Assembly (NCBI GenBank): GCA_017051695.1
Contig: JAFIDK010000002.1
Span: forward strand, 953,333 to 1,017,332
Length of the DNA: 64,000 nucleotides
Reading direction: 5' to 3'
Source: Algoriphagus aestuarii
GTDB taxonomy: Bacteria; Bacteroidota; Bacteroidia; Cytophagales; Cyclobacteriaceae
Shown here: positions 26,929-35,268 of the stretch, in pieces
How the letters are laid out: each line of letters begins with the position of its first letter
Numbering within the stretch: the stretch's first letter is position 1
Program-made: the position numbers and the translations under genes
Notes under the pieces: model-generated
Database searches by the model: none
Seen by the model: only the letters and a program-made list of their open reading frames with translations
What the model was told of the DNA's origin: nothing

Positions 26929-28155
26929 TTAACTAGGAATATCTGCCTCAGCCAATTCCCTATTCTTTCTCTCTTCCTCCACAATTCTATTAAAAATTTC
27001 TCCTCGTTTTTTGATGCGATTGGTTTTTTGCCAGTCCATAAATGCGACCACCACAAAGAGCATAAAATACATAATCTGGGATTTTTGGCGGATGATAATC
27101 CCTAGATTAGACATCACGAAGGTCATAGAGATAGAAATAGAGATAAATACCACAGCTGACATCTTTACCATGGCAGGAGCAATCTTGATATAGGTGATAA
27201 AATCTTTTCTAACCACCCTACTAAACATATAGATATATAAGGCATTTTCAAAAGATACTGCAATACCTAAGATATTAGGAGAATCAATAAATAGTGGTCT
27301 AAACCAAAACGTAAAGAGCTTCATGGGCAAAGAATAGGAAGTCATGTCCACCCCTGAACCAGCGGACGATAATCTCTGCGCATTTAAGGCAGACTCCTCC
27401 TCAAAGGAATCAATTAGGTTATTAGGATCATAACCTAAATAGGTTATTAAATCCTCATAGACATAAATGCTCATTCCAATCGCAAAAAACACAACTAAAT
27501 ATTTTTGGTAAATTGGTACTTTTTCCCTCCCCAATACAAATCCAACACCCATCCCAATCAGTATTGCAAACAAGATATGTGGACGGACCATATAAGTCAG
27601 AAAACTCCCAAATGCAATATGAATTGGTCGTTTTGCTGGCCAGGATAGTCCATAGACCAAAAAACCTATCCCTGCAAATATTACTGCTCCTTTCCCCAAA
27701 GATGCAGTCCAAAAATGCATGTTAGGCAAAAACATAAATAGAGTAATTGCATCCCAGCCTTCGAATTTGGGATTAAATCGAAGATTTTCTTTAAAAAAGA
27801 GGTAGAAATAGACAAAGCCCCAAAATCCTAACCAAGTGCTTAGGAACATCATCATATCGTAATTAAAGCCAAACCAACGTACAAATGGAAAAGCCAACCA
27901 CTCAATGAAATCTGTTCCTTCCGCTAAAGCATCAAACCAATTTCTCCAATATAAATTAGTCCTTCTAAAATAATTTTTTGAATCAGAAGGATTAAAATAG
28001 GCATAAGTCCAATATACTAAACCAAAAAGCATATGGTACCAGAAAATCTGGTTCAACATCCCAGCTTTGACCCATTTATGCTCTCTCTGTAGATTTCCTA
28101 GAATGGGCTGGCTTATGCCAAAGAGGAGCAATATAAGAACTACAGCACCGAGCAA
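26929..28155 (-). CDS. Polytopic membrane protein, candidate O-antigen/capsule polymerase
   Basis: 408 residues with about ten hydrophobic segments and a charged C-terminus. The large loop with SFEEESALNAQRLSSAGSG and the YMVRPHILFAILIGMGVGF helix fit the loosely conserved Wzy/EpsG class of polysaccharide polymerases, which have little sequence identity. TTG at 28155 is the only upstream start after a stop codon; the first ATG is at residue 33 within the frame. It lies among GT genes, which supports the assignment, though in an ABC-exporter locus a Wzy is not strictly expected. It could instead be another envelope protein. Confidence 0.55.
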   Translation of the reverse strand: MLGAVVLILLLFGISQPILGNLQREHKWVKAGMLNQIFWYHMLFGLVYWTYAYFNPSDSKNYFRRTNLYWRNWFDALAEGTDFIEWLAFPFVRWFGFNYDMMMFLSTWLGFWGFVYFYLFFKENLRFNPKFEGWDAITLFMFLPNMHFWTASLGKGAVIFAGIGFLVYGLSWPAKRPIHIAFGSFLTYMVRPHILFAILIGMGVGFVLGREKVPIYQKYLVVFFAIGMSIYVYEDLITYLGYDPNNLIDSFEEESALNAQRLSSAGSGVDMTSYSLPMKLFTFWFRPLFIDSPNILGIAVSFENALYIYMFSRVVRKDFITYIKIAPAMVKMSAVVFISISISMTFVMSNLGIIIRQKSQIMYFMLFVVVAFMDWQKTNRIKKRGEIFNRIVEEERKNRELAEADIPS

Positions 28156-28260
28156 TTTTTTAGATTAAAGTTTAAAATTTAGAATTTGGAGTTAAGGTAA
28201 TGTATGATTTGATTTTTTAGATACCTTTAAACTGTGATATAAGGCAAGGAAGCTAGAAAT

Positions 28261-29358
28261 TTAATTATGTCTTTCTGACTTAAGAAAAAAGTGATAGAAA
28301 TCTTCAAATTTTTTGGCAATTTGATCCAACTGATAATTCCCTAAAACTAGTTCTCTTGCAGAAATAGAAATTTTTTGTAATTCTTCCGGCAAAGCATTTA
28401 AGACCTCTCCAATAGCTTCTTCAAATTTCTTAGGATTTCCGGTACCAATTAACCAACCTGTTTGATGTGAAATTAATATTTCTGGAATCCCCCCTACCCC
28501 AAATGCAATTACAGGAACCTTACAATACATGGCCTCCAAAATTACTCCTGGAAGACCTTCATTTTTTGAAGGCATCAACAAAGCTTTTGCTCGAGTCAAT
28601 ATTGGGAATATATTTTTCTGATTAGGAATTAAAATAACTGATTCAGCTAATCCATGATTTAGAGTTTTTGCCTCTAACTCTTCTTTTAATGGCCCTGAAC
28701 CAAGATATACCAATTTTAAACCCGGGTACTTTTGAAGTATATTTTTGAAAATTGATAGTAAACTAAGTGGATCCTTTTCTGGAACCAAGGAACCTATAAA
28801 AAGCAAATAATCTCCTTCTATTGCTGATTCTTGTGGTCTTAATCGATTGTCAATTTCATTCGTATTGATTCCAATTGGAATAGCTTGAATGGATTTAGCT
28901 TTGAAAAGCTTTTGGTAATCATTTTTGGAATGCTCAGAAACAGAGATGACTCCATCTACATTAGCATGCAAAAATCGATTGTAAAAAAGTTGGGATTTAT
29001 CCTTTATAAATTCTGAAATAGTATTGGCATTTCTATAAACCAATTTAAAAGGATGATTTGATAAGAATTTTGCAGCTACCCCATACCTCAAAGTATCGGC
29101 AGCATTTGCTTGGACGAGATCCGGTTTGATTTCATTCAGTTTATTCGCCAATAGATTGAATCCATAAAAATCAATTCTCCTTTTACCATCCAAATTCAAG
29201 GCGATGATTCCTCTAGAATAATCTAATCCCCCAGCACCTTTGAGAAGTGCTATTACCCATACTTCATGTCCTAAATTGACAAGTTCCTCTGCCAACTGAA
29301 CTGCGAAGATTTCTGCACCTCTACGCTGGGGTCTTGTGATTACTTGGACAATTCGCAT
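28261..29358 (-). CDS. Glycosyltransferase family 4
   Basis: 365 residues, GT-B fold: MRIVQVITRPQRRGAEIFAV at the start of the acceptor half, ISVSEHSKNDY as the linker to the donor half, LFIGSLVPEKDPLSLL, VYLGSGPLKEEL, and SKNEGLPGVILEAMYC with the two Glu of the EX7E motif. It is a close paralogue of the next gene upstream (29340-30425), sharing the RGAEIFAxQLAxEL opening and overlapping it by 19 bp, so a tandem duplication is likely. Sugar and acceptor cannot be read. Confidence 0.9.
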   Translation of the reverse strand: MRIVQVITRPQRRGAEIFAVQLAEELVNLGHEVWVIALLKGAGGLDYSRGIIALNLDGKRRIDFYGFNLLANKLNEIKPDLVQANAADTLRYGVAAKFLSNHPFKLVYRNANTISEFIKDKSQLFYNRFLHANVDGVISVSEHSKNDYQKLFKAKSIQAIPIGINTNEIDNRLRPQESAIEGDYLLFIGSLVPEKDPLSLLSIFKNILQKYPGLKLVYLGSGPLKEELEAKTLNHGLAESVILIPNQKNIFPILTRAKALLMPSKNEGLPGVILEAMYCKVPVIAFGVGGIPEILISHQTGWLIGTGNPKKFEEAIGEVLNALPEELQKISISARELVLGNYQLDQIAKKFEDFYHFFLKSERHN

Positions 29359-30425
29359 AAAGAGATGTAATAGTCTTCAAAGTGCTTTGCCACTTTTTGA
29401 ATATTGTGATTATCAATTACCAATTTCCTGGCGTTTTGTAGAATTTGGATTTTTTGGTTAACAGGAATTTCACGGTATTGAATCATACTTTTCAGAAAAG
29501 AATCCTCATCACCTGCAGGAATCAATTGCCCTGTCACCAGATTTTTTAAAACTTCGGACACTCCTCCAACATCGTAAGCAAAAACGGGAATACGATGATA
29601 AAATGCTTCCAATATGACGGCAGGTAAACCTTCAATTTTACTTGGCAGAATAAGGAATGCATTATTGGGTAAAATTGAAAAGGGATTAAAAACAGCTCCA
29701 AAAAATCTAATATTATTAGAATAGGAAGCCTCTTTTACCCTTATTTCAACCTGTTTTTTAAGGGGGCCATCACCGATAAGCCAAAGCTGAGAAGAAGGGT
29801 TGACCTCAAGAAATTTTTCAAAGATTTTTAGGACTGCGAAATGGTTTTTTTCAGGAGTAAAGCCTCCAATATGTACTATCACTTGAATGGGACTTGCAGG
29901 ATTTATACAGAAAGAACTGCCCAAATCCAAGCCAACTGGAATAACATGATGGGGCTTTTGAATAACCATAATCCTATCCAGATCAATTTTGGAAAAGGAA
30001 GTGACTGAAATCAGAGCATCTACATGCCTATAAAGAAATTGATTGAATTTTCTTTTCAGAAAAGAATCAATGTAATGAGAAACTACACCTCCATTATTAA
30101 AAATAAATTTGTAATCGGATGAAACTGTTATCCTCGAAAAAACTGTAAACTTCAAGGTGTCTGCCCCATTGGCCTGCACAATATCCGGCTTGAATTCTTT
30201 AAGAATTGAGCCCAATCGTTTCCAGGCTTTTAAATCCCAAAGCCGATTTTTTTTTGAGAGCTTTAAATGAATTTGATTTCCTTCAAAAGGCAAGGAATAA
30301 TCTCCATCAAATAAGGAAATTAAAATAAGCTCATGTCCCATTTTATTCAATTCAGATGCAAGTTGCGAAGCAAATATCTCAGCTCCTCTCGCTTGTGGCT
30401 TCTGAATAATTTGGGCAATTCTCAT
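29340..30425 (-). CDS. Glycosyltransferase family 4, paralogue of the next gene
   Basis: 361 residues. MRIAQIIQKPQARGAEIFAS opens the acceptor half, then VQANGADTLKFT, IVHIGGFTPEKNHFAVL, LIGDGPLKKQVE, and LPSKIEGLPAVILEAFYH (EX7E). The N-terminal 20 residues are nearly the same as in the gene downstream, while the middle has diverged. It overlaps the stop of the formyltransferase fusion by 4 bp (ATGA type), so the whole block is one transcription unit. Confidence 0.9.
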   Translation of the reverse strand: MRIAQIIQKPQARGAEIFASQLASELNKMGHELILISLFDGDYSLPFEGNQIHLKLSKKNRLWDLKAWKRLGSILKEFKPDIVQANGADTLKFTVFSRITVSSDYKFIFNNGGVVSHYIDSFLKRKFNQFLYRHVDALISVTSFSKIDLDRIMVIQKPHHVIPVGLDLGSSFCINPASPIQVIVHIGGFTPEKNHFAVLKIFEKFLEVNPSSQLWLIGDGPLKKQVEIRVKEASYSNNIRFFGAVFNPFSILPNNAFLILPSKIEGLPAVILEAFYHRIPVFAYDVGGVSEVLKNLVTGQLIPAGDEDSFLKSMIQYREIPVNQKIQILQNARKLVIDNHNIQKVAKHFEDYYISLCELSK

Positions 30426-32032
30426 CTTTTAGAGTGAAAATCAATCCAGGCACTTTGTCCTGTCTTATTGAATGTATGGATTCCGAGAAAACCTGAAGCA
30501 GGAGTAATTGTCTGAATAGTTTTTTCCTGATATTCTTCTTTTGACCAAGTCACAATTTCTTGGATTTGAACTTGGTGTCCATATCTCAGTCCTGAATCCT
30601 GGGCAGGTCTAAACCATTTCCAATTTTCTTGGAAAGGTTTGCCTGCAGGTCTTGCAGAAGTTACATCTGAAACGATTGGGTTTTGGGGATGAGGATTCCA
30701 GGTTGGATTTTTTAAATCAGTGCACCAGTAAAGGTAGAGTTCATCAAATGAAGAACAGGCATCATGAGATTTTTGATTAACAAATAACCAAAACAATCCA
30801 TCTTTTTTTACTAAAGTAGGATCATATGCCTCTTTTGGAAATAAGGCTATTTTTCTTTGCCATTTTAAAGGAAAGTCAATTGCTTTATATAGATATACCT
30901 TCTCAGAATGTGCAGCCTCTGGAATCATAAAGATGGTATTCTCTAGCTCAAAAATAAAGGGATAAGAAAGATGCCATTCCTCTTCTATAACTGGTGTAAT
31001 TTGGATCTTAGCATTTATCTTTTCAACATAACTAATTCTCCCTATTTGGGAAGCTTTATCAAACTCCTCCACAAAAAGATACTCTTTTCCATTGAAGGTA
31101 TGAGCAAATGGATCTGCTAGGTAATGTTTAGATGGGTTCGGGTGTTCCCAAATTTCAGTTTCATTTCTCCCTAACTCAAGCAAACTTTTATTTTTCAATT
31201 TTCCTACTCTTGCTATTTGCCAATGCGGTTTTTGGAAAAGCTCTTTCCATTTCCTGATACTATTTTTAATTATTAGGCTACTCACCAATTGGACTAGACT
31301 AAATGTGCCGGGAGGTTTCCAAAGTGGAGCAATAATGTTAGTTGAACTCGGAGATAAACCTTTCTCCCATTGTTCAATTCCCTTTGAATTAATTTCCATT
31401 AAAACCCGAGAAACAAAAAATGAGGAAGCCCAAAATAGCTTATTAGCATTTCTTTGGACGGAAAGTGGATCTGTTTGAGTGGTGGTCTTATATAAGATTG
31501 TGCCTTGGTCTAGTTTTTCATTAATCCGCATCAAAACAGCTGCAGTAGTGGGCTTGGAATTCATCACTTCCCAAAAGGCCGGAGGACCTCCTCGATAGAA
31601 TGCTGGGTCACCATGATGAAAGGACCAGACGCCAAGCTTTGCAGCAAATAGAATTTCGCCTTTCAGGATTCTAAACCCGAATCTGAGAAGGATATCTAGG
31701 TCCAATTCTTTAATTTTTTCTAGATCCTTTTTTTCAAATTCATCCCGGTATTTAGTTTGGCTAGGATGAACAAATACCTTTGAAGTCTTTGGGTCTAAAA
31801 CAGAAAAAATAGATATAGATTTAAAAGCATCTTCTCTGGACTTGAAAAGAATTCTATCCAGTTTTCGATAGAGCCTATAAAGAAATGGAGATCTTCCTCC
31901 TAAGGTTTGGGGAGATTTATTGATAATTAAGACAGGAATTTCTGCCAGACCAGAATTCAAAATCTGCCGAATTGAATCAACCTGCCAAGCTTGAATTAAT
32001 TCACTATCTAAAAGAACCCCTATTTTATACAT
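30422..32032 (-). CDS. Formyltransferase fused to GINT1-type beta-propeller
   Basis: 536 residues in two parts. Residues about 1-235 follow the formyltransferase fold, with RFGFRILKGEILFAAKLGVW and the motif SFHHGDPAFYRGGPPAFWEV, equivalent to the HPSLLPxYRG active-site loop, and LDQGTILY. Residues about 290-530 are a five-bladed propeller like the N-terminal domain of plant glucosamine inositolphosphorylceramide transferase 1: HYLADPFAHTFNGKEYLFVE, HLSYPFIFELENTIFMIPEA, YDPTLVKKDGLFWLFV. It may N-formylate an amino sugar on the nascent glycan and bind glycan with the propeller; this coupling is inference. It sits between two GT genes with no gap. Confidence 0.75.
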   Translation of the reverse strand: MYKIGVLLDSELIQAWQVDSIRQILNSGLAEIPVLIINKSPQTLGGRSPFLYRLYRKLDRILFKSREDAFKSISIFSVLDPKTSKVFVHPSQTKYRDEFEKKDLEKIKELDLDILLRFGFRILKGEILFAAKLGVWSFHHGDPAFYRGGPPAFWEVMNSKPTTAAVLMRINEKLDQGTILYKTTTQTDPLSVQRNANKLFWASSFFVSRVLMEINSKGIEQWEKGLSPSSTNIIAPLWKPPGTFSLVQLVSSLIIKNSIRKWKELFQKPHWQIARVGKLKNKSLLELGRNETEIWEHPNPSKHYLADPFAHTFNGKEYLFVEEFDKASQIGRISYVEKINAKIQITPVIEEEWHLSYPFIFELENTIFMIPEAAHSEKVYLYKAIDFPLKWQRKIALFPKEAYDPTLVKKDGLFWLFVNQKSHDACSSFDELYLYWCTDLKNPTWNPHPQNPIVSDVTSARPAGKPFQENWKWFRPAQDSGLRYGHQVQIQEIVTWSKEEYQEKTIQTITPASGFLGIHTFNKTGQSAWIDFHSKR

Positions 32033-33247
32033 TTAGCGTTTTATTCTTTTTTCAATCTCCTTGAGAGTTTCCTCGTATTGTTTTGCAATCTTTTCAATAT
32101 CAAATCTTTCAAGCGCTTCTTTCCTAGCATTGTCACCAAGCTTAACCATTAAGTCTGGATTCTCAATTGCAAAAATCATTTGTTGGGCTAATTGATTGGT
32201 ATTTCGAACCTCAAAAATCATTGAATTGTCTCGGCTCACGGCCTCCAGGTTCATAGAGATATTAGATGCAATAATTGGAATACCGGCCATCATCGCTTCT
32301 ACCAATGCACCAGAGAAACCTTCGTACCAACTAGGAAACACGAAACAGTTGGCAGTGATCAGTTGGCAGGGATCAGTTGGCAATGGATAGTAACCATTAA
32401 TTAGTGCACTAATTGGATTGTGGATTTTTCCTGGAAGAAAAATCGAGCCTTTGAGGTTTAAATCCTGAACAAGCTTTTCAAGTTCAGACCTATAAGTCCC
32501 TTCACCAAAAATAGTCAGGGTACATTCAGGATACTTTTGGATAACTTCTCGAAAAGCATTGATTACATCCTGAAAGCCTTTCCTTTCTAATAGACGACCA
32601 TAAGAAATAAAGTTAAATGTGGGTGAACCTAAGTCAAGATCTTGAGAATATTTCGCCGAAGGCATATCTCGCCGAAGGCCTATTTCGCGAAGTCTATCTT
32701 TAGACCAAAATTCCTCTGGAACATTTCTACCACGATAAACTACCTTAATTTTATCTTTATCCAAGCCCAATGTCTTCACATGCGACTCCGCCAAAGCCTC
32801 CGCATTCGCAATCCAATATTTTGGAATCCAAGCTGTCAAGCGATCCAACCAATAAACAACTTTGTATTTCAATCCTATTTTATCCTTCCAAGCAAATGGA
32901 CCATAACTATCATTCACTAAGGTTCCGACTAATGGCACTCCAGTCAATAAGGAAGCGACTCGGGTAATAATATCTGCTCGCCAAAGACTGGAAATCAGGA
33001 GATCTGGTTTTTCTCTTTGAATCAGCTTTAAGAATCTGGATCCTGCCAATAGAAAATTATAGGACTCAGGAATATCTAAAAAAATAAGCCGGATTCCGGC
33101 TCTTTCATATTCTTCTCGTAAGTCATGCTTTGAATAGAAGTACACAAAAAGGATTTCTACTTCTTTCGAAAACCTAGATAGTATTTCTAAATGACTTTTT
33201 TCGGCACCAGCATTTACTAATGCGTCTTGGGTAAATACTACCTTCAA
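32033..33247 (-). CDS. Glycosyltransferase family 4 with two repeat-derived insertions
   Basis: 404 residues, GT-B fold: VVFTQDALVNAGAEKSHLEI, GTLVNDSYGPFAWK, FISYGRLLERKGFQDV, IFGEGTYRSELEKL, and PSWYEGFSGALVEAMMAG (EX7E). Two stretches do not fit the family. Residues about 184-200 (IGLRRDMPSAKYSQ) are encoded by a TATTTC/GCCGAAGGC hairpin array at 32648-32696. Residues about 286-301 (YYPLPTDPCQLITA) are encoded by CAGTTGG CAGTGAT CAGTTGG CAGGGAT heptads at 32345-32388. Both keep the frame. The ATG overlaps the next gene's stop (ATGA). Confidence 0.88.
   Translation of the reverse strand: MKVVFTQDALVNAGAEKSHLEILSRFSKEVEILFVYFYSKHDLREEYERAGIRLIFLDIPESYNFLLAGSRFLKLIQREKPDLLISSLWRADIITRVASLLTGVPLVGTLVNDSYGPFAWKDKIGLKYKVVYWLDRLTAWIPKYWIANAEALAESHVKTLGLDKDKIKVVYRGRNVPEEFWSKDRLREIGLRRDMPSAKYSQDLDLGSPTFNFISYGRLLERKGFQDVINAFREVIQKYPECTLTIFGEGTYRSELEKLVQDLNLKGSIFLPGKIHNPISALINGYYPLPTDPCQLITANCFVFPSWYEGFSGALVEAMMAGIPIIASNISMNLEAVSRDNSMIFEVRNTNQLAQQMIFAIENPDLMVKLGDNARKEALERFDIEKIAKQYEETLKEIEKRIKR
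32345..32388. repeat. 7-bp repeat (CAGTTGG/CAGTGAT) inside a glycosyltransferase gene
   Basis: CAGTTGG CAGTGAT CAGTTGG CAGGGAT CAGTTGG CAATGGA: six heptads with one-base changes, all inside the coding frame. The related ACTGATC/ACTGCCT family fills intergenic gaps elsewhere. Confidence 0.8.
32648..32696. repeat. Mini-hairpin array inside a glycosyltransferase gene
   Basis: ATATTTC GCCGAAGGC ATATCTC GCCGAAGGC CTATTTC GCGAAG: three triloop hairpins with the NTATTTC punctuation of the 49-58 kb arrays, here in frame within a GT4 gene. Confidence 0.8.
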
Positions 33248-34122
33248 TTTTCTTTTAGAGTATTCAAATTCAAAGACTTTCCTGTTTTTCCAATTAATCC
33301 AGCCCTTATTCCCATAAGTCTCATTTTACTTACATGCAAGGAATTTGGCGCAACTATTCCACCAAGCAATCGCTTAGATTGTAGAATTAAAAAATCCCAA
33401 AAATAAAACCATGTAAAATGCATTTTTAAAAAAAGAACAAAATTCCTTGATTGATAATAGGATCTCCATAGATGTGAATGCGATGTCCCTCCTCCCCACC
33501 CTTCATGGCGAATTTCTACATAAGGATTTTTAAGAACTCCAATCTGGAATCCTGATTTTTTGATACGATAACAATATTCAAAGTCATCAAACATCATAAA
33601 CCAATTCTCAATTGGATAACCGACTTTAATCAAATCTTCAAATCTTGCAATGGCTCCATCAAACAATCCGAAATCGGCTGGAAGAATTTCATTTCCTTTT
33701 GGATGGATCTTAATTCTTTTTCCCAACTTCACCAAATACCCCCCAGATGAAATCAAAGTGTATTTTCGATTTTGCGCCGCTTGAACTAAAAAATCAAGAT
33801 ATTCTTTTTGAGGAATGCTATCATCCTCTAAAAATACAAGATGTTTAGGTACTTCACCTTTGTCAACTATACTTTGCATGGCTTTCGCCAATCCTGCTCC
33901 ATGACCAATATTCTCTGCAAGTGTGATAATCTCAAGATTAAGTTTATCCTTATATTCTTCTAGTATGTCTGAAGTTGAATCGGAGCATGCATTGTTCACC
34001 ACAATGAAACAAGAATAATTCCAAGAGAAACTATGAATGCTCTTCAGAATCTTCTCCAATAAATAGGCTCTATTGAAGGTTACTAAAATTAAAGCTGGTA
34101 GTTCTGTTCTAAAAGGTTTCAA
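33244..34122 (-). CDS. Glycosyltransferase family 2, galactofuranosyl/rhamnosyl-type
   Basis: 292 residues, GT-A fold: LILVTFNRAYLLEKILKSI, FIVVNNACSDSTSD, HLVFLEDDSIPQKEYL (metal-binding DxD-like EDD), then NWFMMFDDFEYCYRIKKSGF and IRHEGWGGG. The MFDDxEYxxR block with a following H is characteristic of GlfT/rhamnosyltransferase-type GT2 enzymes. Donor sugar not determinable. It overlaps the neighbouring gene by 4 bp. Confidence 0.88.
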   Translation of the reverse strand: MKPFRTELPALILVTFNRAYLLEKILKSIHSFSWNYSCFIVVNNACSDSTSDILEEYKDKLNLEIITLAENIGHGAGLAKAMQSIVDKGEVPKHLVFLEDDSIPQKEYLDFLVQAAQNRKYTLISSGGYLVKLGKRIKIHPKGNEILPADFGLFDGAIARFEDLIKVGYPIENWFMMFDDFEYCYRIKKSGFQIGVLKNPYVEIRHEGWGGGTSHSHLWRSYYQSRNFVLFLKMHFTWFYFWDFLILQSKRLLGGIVAPNSLHVSKMRLMGIRAGLIGKTGKSLNLNTLKEN

Positions 34123-34146
34123 CTCAAAGGAAATGTATAAGGATAA

Positions 34147-35268
34147 TCAATTGTTAAAAAGCAACTTTGATTTTAAAAGTTGTTCTTTTCCCTTTTGAAG
34201 CCAATAACTTTTACCTAATTCAGGTAATGCGGATTTCAATTTATTTTGAAGAATATTTTTTTCAAGAAAATATTCTTTTTTTCTTAAAATTTCCCTTGCA
34301 ATATCTTCAGAGCTTGAATTTGGATCAACTAATAAACCAATATCATATTTTGACATATAATCACTCACATCCCAATCAATTGCAGAAGATACAACCCAGG
34401 CTCCTGAGGCAAGGTATTCAGATAATTTTGTAGGAAAGGAAACTCTATTGACTAAAGAGTCTTTCCTTATTAAAAACCCAACTTCTGCCTGCTCTAAATA
34501 TCCTGCTAATTCATCCAAATCAGATGTTCCAACAAACTCAATAACTTGTTCGGGAAGTTTATTGCCCAAGACTTTAGCCCTTGAGTCCCTACTTATAACC
34601 CTAAATCGAATATTGGGATCAAATTCATTTAATTTCCCCCATATTTCACTCAATTGTTTCAAATTTTGCCAAGGAGCACCTGATCCTGTATAAGTAAAAT
34701 ACTTTTTTTGAACATCATCTCTTATTCGAAAACGATCTAAATCAACACATAATGGAATTGAGATAGTTTTTACATTTGGCATTTTTGAAGAAACATAAGC
34801 ATTCATCCTATTGGAAACAGTAATCACCAAATCAGGTGAATAGGCTCTGCCTACTAAACCCCATTTAAACTCAATCGCTTTTCTTTTGAGAACAGTATTC
34901 TTATGTAACAATGATTCTTCAGGTATGCCATTTATGCACCATATATATTTATTGGTTTTTTTTCTTGGCAGAAAAAAAGCTGCTGTAAATCCAATTGAAA
35001 CCACTGTAGTTTCTCCTTGATCCCTAATTATCTTTTTTACTATACTTCTTGAAGTGAAAAACTGTTTTACTCCTGCAGGAATTATTTCATAAGAAATATG
35101 AGGATAAGAAGCCATAAAAGGTTCCAAAACCCTATTTTCATCATTATGAAATTTTGGATGTGGAAGTAGCCAATAAAAAGCAACCTTTTTATTGAGACTA
35201 GAAAACAATTCCAACAGGAATCCTAAACGTGATCTTTCTAATGGCCCTCGATAAAATATATTAATCAT
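34147..35268 (-). CDS. Glycosyltransferase family 4-like
   Basis: 373 residues. The N-terminal half is divergent (INIFYRGPLERSRLGFLLEL, KYIWCINGIPEESLL) and the C-terminal half shows YFTYTGSGAPWQNLKQL, RFRVISRDS, EFVGTSDLDELAGYL and FPTKLSEYLASGAWVVSSA, which replaces the usual EX7E region. This variant is common in capsule loci. Coupled to the epimerase gene by an 8-bp overlap. Confidence 0.8.
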   Translation of the reverse strand: MINIFYRGPLERSRLGFLLELFSSLNKKVAFYWLLPHPKFHNDENRVLEPFMASYPHISYEIIPAGVKQFFTSRSIVKKIIRDQGETTVVSIGFTAAFFLPRKKTNKYIWCINGIPEESLLHKNTVLKRKAIEFKWGLVGRAYSPDLVITVSNRMNAYVSSKMPNVKTISIPLCVDLDRFRIRDDVQKKYFTYTGSGAPWQNLKQLSEIWGKLNEFDPNIRFRVISRDSRAKVLGNKLPEQVIEFVGTSDLDELAGYLEQAEVGFLIRKDSLVNRVSFPTKLSEYLASGAWVVSSAIDWDVSDYMSKYDIGLLVDPNSSSEDIAREILRKKEYFLEKNILQNKLKSALPELGKSYWLQKGKEQLLKSKLLFNN

